NCBI GenBank assembly: GCA_963978545.1
Contig: OZ021732.1
Span: forward strand, 23,319,688 to 23,383,687
Source: Linyphia triangularis
Lineage: Eukaryota; Arthropoda; Arachnida; Araneae; Linyphiidae
Length of the DNA: 64,000 bases
Direction: 5' to 3'
Shown piece after piece: positions 1 to 11,912 of this stretch (positions are counted from its first letter, which is position 1; each line of letters opens with the position of its first letter). The notes under the pieces were generated by a model. The model was not told the origin of the DNA. It searched no databases and worked only from the letters and a program-made list of their open reading frames with translations. The position numbers and the translations under genes are program-made.

Positions 1-406
1 AAGAAGGTATGGTAAAAAATTGGCAAAATATTCTTAATCAAAACACATACGAAATGGACATCCATATTAAGTAACAAGCACTTGGAAATTGTAAGACGGC
101 TCCCTAAAAATCCACCCAACTAATGATGTGCACTGTATCAACATCTATTCAATAATTTCAGTCTCTGGTCTGTACATTGCGCATTTGAACATGAATCCCG
201 ACAGGCGATTTAAGTAGGGGCGATTCACATATTGCGTAATGTTGCGGGGGAAAAAACTGAAGTTTTTTTTATTTCTTGCAGGATGAAATTTTTTCTGAAA
301 AAGACAGGTGCTGTTTCCAGCGAAAAAGGGCATAAAAGCTGTTATTTTTAAAGAAAAGGGTAGGCAGTGTGTGCTGCCCCTCGAAAAATGCTTAGGATGA
401 ACTCTG
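1..406 (-). mobile_element. Truncated copy of a 1.36-kb inverted-repeat DNA element
   Basis: This stretch matches the terminal 400 bases of the two complete copies at 44023-45387 and 49021-50384. Shared landmarks are the GGCTCCCT run near 100, repeated runs rich in AAAAAGGGCAGG-like sequence, and the terminal GGATGAACTCTG at 395-406. The orientation is that of the 49021 copy. Only this end lies in the window, so the target duplication cannot be checked. It is visibly more diverged than the other two copies. The short reading frame inside it (145-333, minus) is part of the repeat and has no recognisable domain. Confidence 0.8.
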
Positions 407-2240
407 CATAAACTTTGGTGAAAATTACCGTCACTTTAAAGTAAATAGCAGCCCTACACCAGAGCAAATTTCGACAATAACAGTTATTACATCAGTGTAA
501 CCTCTTACAAAAAATTTCATAACTTTCACTTAAATTTACAAGATAGTTCCCACCACACTGACGCAAATCTCGAGACTGGTGGCTATTCCATTAGGGTGAC
601 CTTCGGCAAAAAATGCCATTACATCAGAAGTTTTATGGAAGTATGAAGGCATGTAGATTCCGTGGTTGTCAGACTTGTAAGCAAGTATACTTCTACTTAA
701 AAACTACTGGGACCCATGTTAAAAAAAATAAAAGTGTTAGCAATTTTATGCTAGCAACTAAAGCATCTTTTCATAATCATATCTTATTTTTTGTTAAGGG
801 AATCATTTAAATTTCATTTTGAAATTGCCTTATTTTTTAAATAAACTTCAGGAATTACATAAATTTATTATTATTGATAAATTATATTGTAATACAAGAT
901 TTTTTCCATCATAATAAAACAAAGTGCCTGTTTGCAGGTCTGTCCCTCTATAGAAAGTTATTTCTAAAGGGCGTAGAGCTCTGAAATTTTCAACATAAGG
1001 TGTTTTAGCCTTCTAATTGGACTTATGACAAACTAAACATAATGTTACAATTTTGATTATGTTTTATTTTATAATTTTTTTTTTACAAAGCGACTTCTAA
1101 TAAGCGTAGTGCTTTGAAATTTTAAATATAAGAAGTTCTGGCCCTTTTATTTTGCTTTTCACAATCCCAATGACAAAATATTATCAGAGGGTTGTTTTCA
1201 GATGATCTGGCATACTTTTAAAATTGAATTTTTTTAAAGCTGATTTCATAAGCTAGCTATCGATACCAATAAAAGTAAGTTGTTTAAAGATTTATTTATT
1301 TCCAGTTAAAATAGTTATTTTTCAAAATAGTATCAAGTTTACATTCTGAAAAGCATTTGTTATTTGGGTAAATGATATTTGTATTATTCATCGATTTAAA
1401 AAAGAAATGATAAATAGTACGTACTTATGTAAGTACATATGTCCAGAAATTAATGCATATCTAAAATGATTATCAATTCATTGTGTTTATAATTTATGTA
1501 GAGATTTTTTAAGGTTCGAGAACGAACTGTTTCAATTTGCAGGCAACGTTTTTCAAAATGCAGGTCCTTTCGATTATTTTACCCTTAAGAAATACTGTTA
1601 AAAAAAGAAAAAGCTTTTTTTATACTGCTTTTTTGAAAATGTCAGTAAAATTGTTAAAATGTTAAATACGTAATTATTTTGAAATCCAATACATTGATTT
1701 GTTTGAAATTTTGCCTTGAAATAAAAAATATCTAATAATCATTAGTTATTTAATAAGTTTTTCTAAAATATCAGAAAATTCTTTAAAATTGTAATACTTG
1801 ATTAATCGACAGCAAACATTTAGCATTAAATTTTTATTTTAAAATTTAAAACATTAAAAAAAATCTTCATAAAGTTTTTTGTCCTATCCTTTTCTGAAAA
1901 ATATGATATTTTAGCATGCTGACTTATATGTTTATATGTATTTCTTGGCCTATTATGTTGGATATGCATTTACCTCGAATACCATGAAATGAATTTAATT
2001 GAGACTTTAAACTGTCGAAATAAAGGTCACATATTCTAAATTGCTGTTTTCAAAAGTTTCCAAAATGTCTGTTCGTTGCTTTTCATTCTTACAAAAAACT
2101 GCCCGTTGGAAATATTTTCTGGCATTTGGGAGTTTGCCTCTATATTTTTCTACCTAAATAAGCCAATAAAATAGCTTTCGAAAAATGTAACCACTTACTA
2201 GAAATAAATGACAGCCGAAATGCATTTCACAAGAAGTTTT
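407..2240. other. AT-rich noncoding stretch, no gene seen
   Basis: No open frame with coding character, splice-flanked exon or RNA gene was recognised. Two imperfect copies of a roughly 120-base unit may lie at 451-530 and 553-625; both run from a CACCA motif through a CAAAT-TCGA stretch to a TACAAAAAATTT or GGCAAAAAATGC run. The rest is homopolymer-rich intergenic DNA. Confidence 0.5.
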
Positions 2241-2415
2241 AGCCGACCAAACGGTATAGTGGTTAGCGTGCTAGCTTCTAGACTGCGGGTTCGAGTCTTG
2301 TGTAGGCATGGATGTTTATAAATGTATGTTGGCTTCTCAAATGACAAATGTTTCGGCGCATTATAGCCCTCGTGTTGCTGTCGGTGTCAAAAAATCTGAA
2401 AACAACCAACCAACC
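2241..2415 (+). mobile_element. tRNA-derived SINE, copy 1
   Basis: The 5' head resembles a tRNA gene: a box A-like TAGTGGTTAGCG and a box B GGTTCGAGTC about 40 bases later. The unrelated body ends in repeated CCAA units. A perfect 10-bp target duplication, AAGAAGTTTT, flanks it (2231-2240 and 2416-2425). Three further copies lie at 18523, 47287 and 56989. This copy lost about 9 bases in the anticodon-arm region compared with the 18523 copy. Confidence 0.92.
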
Positions 2416-2577
2416 AAGAAGTTTTGACAAACTATTTTCTTAAATATCAGTACACATAGGGACATCTTAACTTTTATTGAAACAAAAAAAATTACAGCAA
2501 TAATTTATTTTAATTCTTGTATTTTAATGTTTAGTAAATAATATTAGTGAGATAATTTTTTTTTTAGAGGCTGTATT

Positions 2578-2961
2578 CAGGGTTCCCACTCAAATCACAG
2601 AATGAAAATCAATGACTTTTAAGGACCTAATTAATGTTATTAAGGACCTTTAAAAATTTGTCTTCAGGCATCATGTCTGTGTAATTTTTTTTTATAAAGT
2701 ATATTCTAACAAAACAGTTACAAATTGACGCATGTGTAATACAAATATGTCAGAAAATTCTGATATAGTGAAGAAAAGTGGCGGACACGCGGGGATAGCA
2801 AGTTTGAGTTGCATTTTTGTAAATTTTGAACTTTGTCAACATACACAAAAATTAAGGACTTTTAAGGACCTCTAAGCATTTTCAAGTACTTTCAAGGCCT
2901 TGAAAACCGGTTCAAAAATATTAAGCACTTTTAATGACTTTCAATGACCGTGGGAACCCTG
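2578..2961 (+). mobile_element. MITE with CAGGGTTCCCAC ends, copy A
   Basis: A 384-bp non-autonomous element bounded by CAGGGTTCCCAC and its inverted complement GTGGGAACCCTG. The direct repeat GTATT flanks it at 2573-2577 and 2962-2966. The inside repeats short AAGGACCT/AAGGACTTTTAAGG-type runs. Two other copies are at 14309-14678 (opposite orientation) and 46771-47150. The ends look hAT-like, but 5-bp duplications are shorter than the usual 8, so superfamily is left open. Confidence 0.88.
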
Positions 2962-3812
2962 GTATTACAACTTTTTATAAAGCCAAAACATATCATGAGA
3001 GCACCCAATTAACGCTGGTGTCCTATTTCTATTATCAAAACCTTTGTTACATTTACCAGGGTTCGGCAGATATTTCTGCGTAAAGAGCCAAACATTCAAA
3101 AATCAGAATCGTATTACATTTAAAGAGCGGAAATACGAGTTTTTAACAACGAACATTTTTATAGCATAAAAATCATGGCAGATGAGACAAGTCAGTTGTC
3201 AAAATTTGGTTTTAATTGACGCATACCATTCAGTCCATTCTTTCTTAAATTCTCTATTTTTCTCATCAATTTTTTTCTTTGTTTTGGATGAAATCGAACT
3301 CATGTTTTTCCAATCAAATGTATCAAAAGCAAAGGTAGCAAACAGCAAGTGCAAAAGTGAAAAAGTTTACAGCAAAAGTTGCCGTCTACCTCAATCACAG
3401 AAAAGAGAACAACGAATGTCTGCAAAAGCTCAATGCAATTGGAACTGTGACGCATTGTGGGCGCACTCATATAGCGCATTTTGATTGTTATGTATTTTGA
3501 CTGGGAAGGTACCAGGGAGGCGTTTTAACTAACTTTGCTTTGGCTAACTTTAAGTTGGTATATGAGAACAGTGTTATCAGTTCGTCTTACTCATCTTATT
3601 TCTCTTTGTTTTTTCACGTTTTCTCTATTTTTCTGGTTTGAGATTACGCAGTAAGTTTATTATTTGTTTACCCAAACATGAAAATTTTTATTATCATTTA
3701 TTGCTTCAGCTTATCAGCTTATTATTAGGTTATTCTTCGGAATGCATGTGGTTATAATAACTGTGGAGATATTATCTTTTTAGCATCAACGCCAATACGC
3801 TTATATGGGTGA

Positions 3813-3842
3813 GGGGAGAAGGGGGGAGGGGAGGGTATGGGG
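3813..3842 (+). other. G-quadruplex-capable tract
   Basis: Five consecutive runs of three to six G with loops of one to four bases (G4, AGAA, G6, A, G4, A, G3, TAT, G4) fit the canonical intramolecular quadruplex pattern. It stands out in DNA that is about 70 percent A+T. No gene is seen nearby. Confidence 0.7.
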
Positions 3843-4313
3843 CACAAGGTACAGTTGCATAGGGGCCCGAAAATCCTGTCGGAGGCCCTGGTCGCCAGTG
3901 TAGCAACCTAGACGGATTATGGAGGAGAACTGTCTAGAATTTGATGGCCGATGATGCCTACATGGATTTTATTCCGTAAATCATTAACACGTACCCTCCG
4001 CCTGCAAAGGATTAGCAAATACGTTTATAGTAAGTGTTTTTTTTTTTTTTTTAAATATTATTATTTCTGGCCTTCAAGTATCATTTTTTAATTGAAAAAT
4101 AATAATAATAACAAATATTCAATTAGTAGTCAACTTGGCGAGATTTCAAATAAGTCGCCAAGAGGTGGGCCCATCTAGGATTTTACCACGAACTTTTATT
4201 ATGATGTTTTATGCTACTTTTAAAATTTCACATGCTTCAAAGCAATACTTCAGTAGAAAAGAGGTCATGAGCCAACGCGAGTTTAACAAATATTTTGATA
4301 AAAATTGACAATA

Positions 4314-4410
4314 GAATATATATATTGCCATATGCATACATATATAGCCATATGATAATACATATATAGCCATATGATAATACATATATAGCATAATACA
4401 TATATAGCCA
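4314..4410. repeat. 23-bp AT-rich minisatellite
   Basis: About four head-to-tail copies of a unit built on CATATATAGCCATATGATAA; one copy is shortened to a CATATATAGCATAATA form. The short minus-strand frames here simply translate the repeat. Confidence 0.85.
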
Positions 4411-7229
4411 TATGATATTGGCATGAATAGTATCAAAACGGTAATTCAAATTAAAGAATGTTATTAAGAATTAAAAGAAACAAAAAATTACCTGGCCAAC
4501 TACCTTTCAGAAGAACTGTGAAAGATGAAGTATAACTCAAAAAAGAAATTTCTTGAGAAGAGAGATATTTTGTTTTTTCTTGTTCACCTTAAAACGAAAA
4601 CACTCTCAAGTCAACACTACAAACAATAGAACAACATTATCCATAAATAAAAAATTGTTAAAGTGGTTAAAGTTAAAGCACGGTCAATGTTGCCAAATGA
4701 AATGTCTTAAATTCATTATTTTAACTATCTGATACCATATGACCGCGCAGTGAATCTAACCTTAAAAGATATTGAATTCATGTTTGCTTTCTAAAATTTT
4801 ATTGATATTTAAAAACAGAATATTGCGTGTTTTTAATTTGAAATGAAATGAGAAACAACATTTATATTTTTAAGGGCTCAATTTTTTTTATTGAGAATGA
4901 GATCAAACATCAATCAATGTCTTCTTTGAAGAAAATTGCAGTTTTTCTTTTGGGTCGTGACGTCACTGTAGCTGTTATATGCATTCGACATCATGCAATT
5001 ATTGTTGTCAGCTTTATATCAAAGTTAGAATGTATTTTTTTATTTCAAATATCTGTAAATTTCGACTAATTAATTTATAGTGTTAATGACAGATTTCTTG
5101 CAGTTGATAGAGACTAAAAACGCATCTAGGGAAAAAATCCACTTTACTGGGTCTTCATCCACCAGCAGATAAACTATCATCGGGTGCGGTATTTGTTGTC
5201 GTATATCTTGATTTTCTTGGAATTTAGATTAAAAAGATCGAGGTATTACTTTTTTATGGAAAGTAAATGAATTTTCTTTTTCGTTAAAATTATGATCTTC
5301 TACTTTCAAAAGCGTCAAATATTTACAATGTACCTGATGAAATGATCCCAAGTACAGCATAAACAAACGCTATGTTGTCATTTTTCAAACAATTTACAAT
5401 CTTTACATCAGTACACTCACTATTCAATGAATTAAAAAACATCTTAAAATGTATGCTTAATATACTATAGTGCATTTTCAAAATTTGTTTACTTTCTAGC
5501 TACTTCCGTAGGTAGGATCAGGGTAGCCTAAGTTGAAATCTTCGACATTTATTATTAATGTCGGTAATTTTAGTTATCTTTATTAAAAGCAAGGTTTAGT
5601 TTATTTATAATAAACTTTTGTTAAAAAAAATACGATATTTTTATACAATTTCTTAATGATATGTGTTATGTTGATTGTACTGATTTTATCATTCATCTCT
5701 TTTAAACAGGTAAATAAAAACGTCATGCTAAGAAACAAGTTTCCCATCCTGCTTGATTTATGAAATGTGGGGCAGTTCATTCTGATTTCCAGGTATTTTG
5801 TTTATTAAAATTACATTACTGGAGTTTCATGAGTTAGGTATTTCAGGCCTACACCACACTATAAACATATGGTCATTTTTTGTTAACTTGCAAGTTGTAT
5901 ATCAATGTTATAAAAATGAAACTCATTGTGTTTCATTTCTTGCCAACTATGCTATTCGTTGATGTCCTTTCTCCAATAATATATAACCTCTCTCAATGTG
6001 TTCTGAACATAAGTGCAGAGTGAGTGTAAAGTCACGTACATCAAAGTTTAACGAGTCATTATTCAATGAAAACACATTGTTTAGATTTCCTTCCCATAGA
6101 TAACATTGTAGATTGTTTTAATGTGTTTCAATCGGTATCGGTGATCTCGTTTTCAGAGACGTGTGAAGTGTTTGTTGTTCAAGGCAGCAGCATAGTATTT
6201 TGCCAGGAGTGTATGTTTGACAAAACTACTTGGTCTTCAAAAACCACTAGGCAAAATTTTGGCCCCGAAATTGTTCAAAATTATCTTGGAACGTCACCAA
6301 CAAAGTAGTAAACAACAAAGAGTGTATTTTACACTTCAAAGGCGTTTTTCGTCAGTTAACGTGCGGCAAAGAGTTCACACTCAAGAATACAATCTCTCCA
6401 TTTTATGTTTCAAGTTTTCCAACTGTAGTAGTAGTTCATGAATCTGGTATAAATCTGTTTTCTTGCATGGTTTTAATAATAGAAAATAAATAGTTTTCTT
6501 TTTACTTATAGAATACATGATTGTATTTAGAATTTAAATTTTTTTCACTGAGGCTAAAAATTGAATACAAGTCTTGTATTTTTCACACAAGCAATCTTGT
6601 GAATCCAGTTTAGATTTGCTCTCTTTTTAAAACTCCTTAATCCATTTGCCTCCCCCCCCCCAACTGCATTTAATTTCTAAAACTACGTTAAAATGGGATT
6701 TAAATATTGGTGTTAGTAAATGATTTTTTTGACAACCCTGATTGTTGAATCGTGATTTTGACTTGGTGACAAATGGGAAAACGCAAATCTCGTCATTCTT
6801 GTTACCAGTTCCCAGAAAAAGCGCCAACTCGTACCATAGACTATGAATTTTACAAAGAAGTTTAATGGGAGAGATTTGAGCTATACAGTACAAAGTTGGG
6901 ACTGCTACAATTTCGGATTTTTCCGTATTTCAGGCTATTTTACGATTTTCTGTTAAAAAAAAAAAACTGGACATCCCTCACTTTGAACGCCTTTTAGGTA
7001 AATTTATAGTTTACAGTGCCCTTTAATGCACTTTCTGAAGAAATTAGCACCATAAAATAAAAAATTGAAATAAAATATAAATAAACCAATAAAATTAAAT
7101 GTAAACAAATTACAAATCGCCCCGATCTTCATTTATACAAGGAACAATCTATTTTTATGTCTCAATATATTTATTTCGGGGAACAAACTATTTGACACAA
7201 AAAATTTTGGTAATTTTTCTTTGTCTCAA

Positions 7230-8706
7230 TCATTTTGATTTTTCTGCCAATGCTTTTTCTTTAATTAAAGTTACAGTCATTATTTCTTGCGCAGTAGTGA
7301 AGTTATCGCCTTCATTATTTTTGTTCGTTACGATGTTGCATATTTCGTTGTCTGTAAGCGAGCCTACCACAGGGGCCTCACCATCTATGCTTATTACTTC
7401 TTCTATGTCCGTATACTCTAAATCTAGATCGTTTGCATTTCTTGCATAAGCCAACAGATCTGATATTTCCACATGAAGCATGTTTTTTTTTTTTTTTTTG
7501 AGGATTGAAATCCTTCGAACTCAGTCTCGTTGCTAGCCACAGATTGTACCATGCAGGTTACAATGTATTTTCGGAGACGCTATCCTATGCTTTTGCGGTT
7601 CTCCAGATAGCATCTTTAACGTTAATTTGTTTTACGTATTTATTTATGCTTTTGCCTTCATTCACAAAGCTCAACATTTTTGTGAGGAAATCGCCTTTAT
7701 AATGACATTTCATGGATAAAAGAACACCCTGATCCATAGGCTGCAGTTGGGGGCAAATATAAAACACGAACATTGTCCTTTACTAATAAATCACCAGGCG
7801 GGTGAGCGGAACAATTATCTAGAATCAAGAGAATTTTAGCATCTTCCGGAAGACCGACGGCATTACAGTGGGCTGTTGCTTCCAGTAAAAAATGGCTTTC
7901 AAACCATTCTGTAGTTATTTCTTGTGTTATCCAAGCCCTTTTGTTGGATTTGTAAAGGACGAGGAATGTTTTAATTCTTTTGAATGCACACCACGTCTTT
8001 ACACTTTTTAAAATGACAAGCAACTTGCATTTGTGCGTGCCAGCAGTGTTCGCACAAACTAACACTATAAGTCGTTTCTTCGAGTCTTTTACTCCTTTTG
8101 GGGTATCTTCATCTGCTGTCACTAAATTTGGTTTTAGGAACATATCTCCAGAAAAAGGCTGTCTCATCCGCATTGAAAATTTGTTCAGCAGTTAAGTTTT
8201 CTTCCGAAATCAGGATATTAAAATCCTCTATGAATTGTTCAGCTGCCTCGTGATCAACTGAGGCGCGTTCACCACAAATACGTAATTGTTGAATCCCATG
8301 CCGCTTCTTGAATCGTTTCAACCAACCTGTGGAATACTCGCAAGCATTGGTCAAGTTTAAACCCTTGTAGAATATCCTCGCTTGCTGCATCAGCATTGGA
8401 CCTGTGAGTGGAATATTTTCACTCCTTCGTTGGCGAAACCATTCGATCATAACTTTATTCAAATCTGGATTTTTCACTGAATGCATTGTTTTTCTTTTCG
8501 CCATTTCCATTAGTGTGTCACTATCCGCAAAGAATTCCAGAATTTCTTTTTTTTTCTGCAGATTGTAAATAGTCAATTTCCCCGACTCCATACTCCTCAC
8601 AAACCTTCAGGACTGAAGTCTCACGTTGGATTTTTTTTAGGATTTCTACCTTAGTTTAAATGCTAAGAGGAACAGGTTTCAGTTTATTCCCAGGGGTTTC
8701 TGACAT
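7230..8706 (-). pseudogene. Broken pogo/Tigger (jerky/CENP-B-like) DDE transposase
   Basis: Read on the minus strand, the likely start is at 8706 (MSETPGNKLKPVPL), followed by a helix-turn-helix of CENP-B/psq type with KVEILKKIQRETSVLKV and an FGVG-like EYGVG motif. A CENP-B-type second DNA-binding segment follows (WFRQRRSENIPLTGP, then GWLKRFKKRHGI), then the DDE_1 catalytic core: first Asp in NADETAFF (near 8130), second Asp in LILDNCSAH (about 7810-7836), third acidic residue in QPMDQG (about 7735). The acidic C-terminus ends at the stop at 7230. It is dead: an in-frame stop lies near 8655, and frameshifts sit near 8605, 8140 and 7750. Each fragment is readable only in its own frame. This family encodes cut-and-paste transposases inserting at TA. 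A candidate outer end, CAGTCAAGAGCCCG, reads leftward from 9139 next to a TA; no matching left end was found. Confidence 0.9.
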
Positions 8707-9151
8707 AGCTTGATATAAGAATTCAGGAAAATAATGGAATGTAAGAAGCTTTGTAAAACGCGTGCTAAGTTTGCGATCCTAAGAAAGAGAATAAAAATGA
8801 AATGGGGCTTCTGGAACTAAGTACGGAACAAAGTTCTTTTTTGACCAATTGCTAACACCGGTGAGACGTGACCTCCTACCAGTCTGTCTCTGATCAGGTT
8901 GGAGCCAGTTTTAAACACAATAGCCGCAGTGCTCTTTTGTTATCTTATACAGAAAGAAACCAGTGTTCTCCTTGTCTTGTTTGGACGTGACGTTTTTGGA
9001 AAAGATGTGAAAGGGGCAAAGCACAGTGGGCAACTGAGTCAGAGATAATTTCATGATGTCTAAAAAAAAATTAAAAAAACCCGCCAGGAAATTCAAAAGC
9101 GTCCGGTTTTTAGGCGTCTGGATTTCGGGCTCTTGACTGTATTTACAATTA

Positions 9152-10730
9152 CTGTAAAATGAAGTGAATTGGAACACTTTTCATCTTTCAAAGTAAAAAT
9201 TGAGTGTAATAAGTTTGTTAACGAACATATTTTTGACATTGAAACTTGCGTCTTACCTTCTTCTTTGAGGATCAACCCAAAAAAATTTGAAAAACTAGGA
9301 CTTTCATTTATTTTGAATTTTTTCATGGTGTTCCAATTCACCCCGCAGAAAAGGGCGAATCGGAACACTCATTACAATTTATGCCTGGTCTTATTTAAAC
9401 GTTGACAGGATGATAAAAAACAAGTAATAGCGCATTGTGGTAAATAGGAACACAAAATTATCATAACAAAATCTTTTAATATGACAGATAAAAATTGCTT
9501 TTGTCAATTATTTTCAAAACAAATCATGTTTGATAGTGCATCAATTCTTCTCCTAACTCATCTAAATATTCTTAAAAACTAATAATATTTTTCAATCTAT
9601 TTAATGTTTGCGTTCCATATGACTGCAAATTCCTGAAAATACCTTGAGGAAGGAGAAAAGCATAATTAGTTTAAAACAATATCTTCATTCATGGATGCTT
9701 TTTTAAAACACTCTTACATAGAAATAATCTTGTAGGTGTAAAACTTTGCTCACACAGAGTCTTCATACATATGGTTTGTGTTTTTTCCATATTCCTTAAA
9801 GGTAACGATGTAATCTTTAGAAAAACCTCTGTTACAACTGGGTTTTCTGCCATGCGGATACTAGGCTCCTCTTCTGACATTTATTCAAGCTTGCAATCTT
9901 GATTAATGTCTTTAAGGGAGTAATTGGACTTCTTCAATCGCTGAATCTTGTGTGAAACATAATCTTGCCGAAAACCGCTTTTTAATTGCACTTTTCAAGT
10001 ATTCCGATTCACCGCTCAAATCTCAAAATCGAGACGAGGCAAAACATAAAAATTCGTAAAATAAAAAGGTGTCAAAATCAAGTAAAATTAAGTTTGGCAT
10101 ACTATTGTGGATGTTTATACTAACCTAAAAATATATTAGTTAAGTCTCTAACAGGTACATGTTAAATTACCTGATGAGTTTTGGAGAGATTAAAACTCAT
10201 TGGATTGTAAGCACACTGTTTCAATTTTTTTTTTTTTTTTTTTAAGATATTGTTGAAAACTCCACAAAACATATGTTCCAAGATTCCAAACATGTTAGCC
10301 AAATTAAAAAGTATATATAATTAATAAAACTGCATTATTTGCTAGACCTGAAAATATCTACTCGTCACTCGCCATTGGTCATTTAAATGGCCAGATGAGG
10401 CGACTAAATGAACTAATCAACCAGCCACTTCTCCTTTCCCCCCCCCCCCCCTGCAATTTTTTTAAATTAAGTACTCTGGCAATTAAAATTTAAATATTCG
10501 TTTTCTATATTGCGCATTTTTCTCTCCTGGAGGGGTTAACAGCAGCCACCCCTCCCCTGGCTGTGGCTCTGGTCCCATAAAGTATGCGATGAAGTGGCTA
10601 CTAAACTAGTAGTGTCTACCGGTCACTTGCTACTATAGGAAAATTTCAATTTTCAGGTCTATTATTTGCATAAAATAATAATTTCTTTGTAATTTCGTGA
10701 AGTTCCGTTCTGATTCACCCCATTTTGTAG
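9152..10730. mobile_element. 1.6-kb inverted-repeat DNA element at a TA target
   Basis: The left end reads CTGTAAAATGAAGTGAAT and the right end, inverted, CTACAAAATGGGGTGAAT, both continuing into a GGAAC/AGAAC motif. TA flanks both sides (9150-9151, 10731-10732), as in Tc1/mariner/pogo elements. Further copies of the GTGAATCGGAAC motif lie inside: a local hairpin at 9328-9369 and another at about 9990. No transposase domain is recognisable, so this is a non-autonomous or eroded copy. It begins only 11 bases from the putative right end of the Tigger relic. Confidence 0.6.
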
Positions 10731-10732
10731 TA

Positions 10733-11896
10733 TTTGTTCCATTAAATTGGCTGTCGTTAAAATCAGGGATTCACGCTTTGTGTTCAAACTGTAAAAGGCA
10801 TGAAATCAATCTTTATGCATCCGATTTTGACTTTTTTTCCTTGCCTGTTTGTAACTAAAAAGAATAAATATTTTTCTTTTCACTTAAAAAGTACATGATT
10901 ATTTTTAACATATATTAAAAAAAGAATAAATGTGTCTTTCTCTATATGGATTACACAAAGCACAGACTTAAGACCTTCATTCTGTTTTTGGCCTTGAGAT
11001 TTAACATAACATCCCTCTATAATCTGTTTAGGCAATGGAAAAAGTTAGGAAAAAAATTACAAAAATTTATATTTTTCAACTTGCCTTATTTTAATTTATT
11101 CTTTATTATTTAATTACATTCAAAGTTCTTTTTTTTATGTTTAAATTAAATTATAATTGTCAAATTTCAGTTACAGGTTTTAATTTTTTTTTTTTTTTTA
11201 GTTGTATTATGTATAGATTGATGCCAGTAATCTAGGTGTTACAAGGTTTGCACTTAAATCTAGACTTTTGCAAATCAAATTCATTTCAAATTACATATTT
11301 ATTGGACATTAGTTTTACCTTTTAGTTTTAAGAATATTAGGCTGGTTAAAAAAAAAATTCATCTCCCTACAAAAAAGTTGCCCTGAAAATGCAGCACTGA
11401 TATGGATCTTGAAAAAAAAGTAGAATTTTTTTTAGACAATCTTGAAAACAAGATGTTTTCATGGTAGTAAATATTTATATGAAATATATTTTTCCCTCAC
11501 TTGCTGCAAATTTATATATTTTTAAAATTTTGTAAAAGAAAATAGAATGCATTGGGAGTTTTTACCTTGTTTTAGTTGTTTTTAAATAGCATTTTTTTAA
11601 TGCTGAAAAGTGGGTGACCACCCCAGAAAAAGTGTCCAAGAATTCTTCAGTATGACCCTATATTCTAAAAGGGAATACTTTCTTACTGGTGTTTTTTTGT
11701 GCACTGGTTTCCAACTGCTTCATATGGCTTAATATTTTTAATACACTTATTGATTTGTCTCCATTTTGAACACTCAACATGTATTTTTTAAATGTTTCAT
11801 TTAGTAGCAACATGCTTGTTTTACCATTGAAAAAATTGTAGTAGTAGTACTGATTTATTTGTAGTTAACTTAACACATGCCCTTTCCATTATTTTT
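10733..11896. other. Noncoding sequence just upstream of the dsh start exon
   Basis: No coding exon is visible. The ATTTTTAG acceptor at 11891-11898 suggests the right part is an intron separating a 5' noncoding exon from the start-codon exon. That noncoding exon and the promoter could not be located. Homopolymer T tracts occur near 11190. Confidence 0.5.
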
Positions 11897-11912
11897 AGGC
11901 TCAGCTACAACC

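Larger units (their letters stand above)
2967..7229. other. Noncoding intergenic stretch
   Basis: Apart from the G-rich tract (3813-3842) and the 23-bp minisatellite (4314-4410), no gene was recognised. Frames such as 3182-3484 and 6066-6441 have no conserved motif, no convincing splice context and low-complexity composition. A palindromic TGACGTCA (CRE) occurs at about 4958 without other promoter signs. Confidence 0.45.
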
